Source of the DNA: Candidatus Cloacimonadota bacterium | GTDB taxonomy: Bacteria; Cloacimonadota; Cloacimonadia; Cloacimonadales; TCS61 | NCBI GenBank assembly: GCA_016927675.1 | Contig: JAFGMF010000182.1 | Span: 1 to 6,955, forward strand | Reading direction: 5' to 3' | DNA length: 6,955 nucleotides | Part shown: one piece after another, positions 6,292 through 6,955 of the stretch | Position numbering within the stretch: the stretch's first letter is position 1 | Layout of the letters: each line of letters opens with the position of its first letter | Program-made: the position numbers and the translations under genes | Notes under the pieces: model-generated | What the model saw: the letters and a program-made list of their open reading frames with translations, nothing else | Told to the model about the DNA's origin: nothing | Database searches by the model: none

Positions 6292-6955
6292 TTATCTCAG
6301 GATGATTTTTCTCCCACAGTTTGTGCAAAAAAAATACTTCTTTCTGAAATTCGGAGATAAATGCTTCGGAGAACCGCATAGACAATTGAAACTCTCCCAG
6401 TCGGATGGATCGGGAGTGCGGTTGTAGACCATGGGAATGGCAGGATCCGGAACAGGTTCCTCTGTATCTGACTGCAGTTGATCCTGAATCACCTGCTCTG
6501 GAAGGATGAACTCCTTTTTATCCAGATAATGAATATAACCGCAGCGTGGACAATGCAGCTCATGACAGGGAAAATCTTTGGGCAGTTTGATCTTGAGCCC
6601 GCAAGTGCATTTAACAATAAAATGGTTATCCAGGTAATGGATGATATCTTTCATTTTCCGCAGGCTAACTGCCGGATCGAGAATATTACTTTCTGCAATA
6701 TCTCTTTGCTTTGTTTCAAGTTTGGTTTCATCCTCAATTATATCTCTTGGGAAGAGAGTTTTATTTACATTCAGAACTTCATTATATACTGCAGTGTAAT
6801 TACTGAAGCTGATAACAGATCCGAGACTTCGCAGGATTTTGATCCTGTTTGCGATTGGAGGATGGGTTTCAGGCGGCTGGAGAAGACCGGGAAATTCCAG
6901 AGATTCAGGTTCCACTATATATAGCGGAGAATTGCTCAGGTTTAATCGCTGATCG
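6292..6955 (-). CDS. Probable M48 (HtpX-like) zinc metalloprotease, C-terminal part with two zinc ribbons (5' end outside window)
   Basis: The minus-strand frame is open to the right edge, giving 220 visible residues; a GTG at 6915 is internal. The first visible part, with NSPLYIVEP followed about 15 residues later by THPPIANRIKILRSLG, matches the end of M48 peptidases, where an N-terminal membrane region and HEXXH active site precede a conserved tHPP-x-x-x-RI block. HEXXH itself lies outside the window, so activity cannot be judged. After this comes a helical, charged linker, then two zinc ribbons: CTC-x16-CPRC (6541-6609) and CLC-x16-CTNC (6316-6384), joined by an acidic, proline-rich linker. 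The second ribbon almost reaches the C-terminus (CGRKIILR). Such ribbons usually bind one Zn through four Cys and often mediate contacts with protein or nucleic acid. The gene converges on the ABC operon with a 28-bp gap. M48 assignment is likely; the ribbons are directly visible. Confidence 0.75.
   Translation of the reverse strand, partial: DQRLNLSNSPLYIVEPESLEFPGLLQPPETHPPIANRIKILRSLGSVISFSNYTAVYNEVLNVNKTLFPRDIIEDETKLETKQRDIAESNILDPAVSLRKMKDIIHYLDNHFIVKCTCGLKIKLPKDFPCHELHCPRCGYIHYLDKKEFILPEQVIQDQLQSDTEEPVPDPAIPMVYNRTPDPSDWESFNCLCGSPKHLSPNFRKKYFFCTNCGRKIILR

Noticed and set aside
6913..6915. GTG as the start of a short 207-residue zinc-ribbon protein
   Set aside because: The frame stays open to the window edge, and the residues just upstream (NSPLYI) continue the M48-like pattern, so the gene is cut by the window rather than starting here.
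6478..6924. 148-codon plus-strand open frame over the metalloprotease gene
   Set aside because: It is antisense to a frame with clear M48-like and zinc-ribbon motifs, and its own translation shows no recognisable domain.

Overview
The window holds five protein genes and almost no non-coding DNA. Four genes run on the plus strand and look like one transcription unit. They are the 3' half of glyQ (glycyl-tRNA synthetase alpha chain), a TPR-repeat sensor histidine kinase, and two ABC half-transporters. A fifth gene, on the minus strand, converges on them. Its visible part is the C-terminal end of what is probably an M48 (HtpX-like) membrane metalloprotease, carrying two zinc ribbons with identical cysteine spacing. 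Both outer genes are cut by the window edges.

Organism: the GC content looks moderate to low (roughly 40 %, by eye). The kinase architecture (about eight 40-residue TPRs, a coiled coil with an LQTRYEVEK-type sequence, one membrane helix, a kinase core) is common in the Fibrobacterota-Chlorobiota-Bacteroidota group and its relatives such as Cloacimonadota. A separate GlyRS alpha subunit argues against Bacteroidota, which as I recall generally use the single-chain enzyme. So do the clear Shine-Dalgarno sequences at all three visible starts. A Cloacimonadota-like or other uncultured FCB-related bacterium is my best guess, at low confidence.

Layout: glyQ ends at 421. The kinase starts on a TTG whose bases overlap the glyQ stop by 4 nt (418-2385). 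Nine bases later comes ABC subunit 1 (2395-4143, GTG start), and 2 nt later ABC subunit 2 (4146-6263). A 28-bp gap with no recognisable terminator separates this from the convergent metalloprotease gene (6292 to the edge).

How they work together: the two ABC proteins form a textbook asymmetric heterodimer. Subunit 1 has Asp in place of the catalytic Glu but an intact LSGGQ. Subunit 2 has the catalytic Glu but a divergent FSVGQ. The predicted dimer therefore has one hydrolytic and one degenerate ATP site, as in TM287/288 and BmrC/BmrD. Subunit 2 also has a roughly 120-residue outward-facing insert between TM1 and TM2, matching the long partner of the BmrCD (YheI/YheH) pair. The kinase has an outward-facing TPR sensor and no response regulator in the window. 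Its tight coupling to the exporter suggests the two are made together, but a signalling link is inference. I see no RNA genes, mobile elements, CRISPR or long repeats. At the sequence level, GATC is clearly over-represented across the window.
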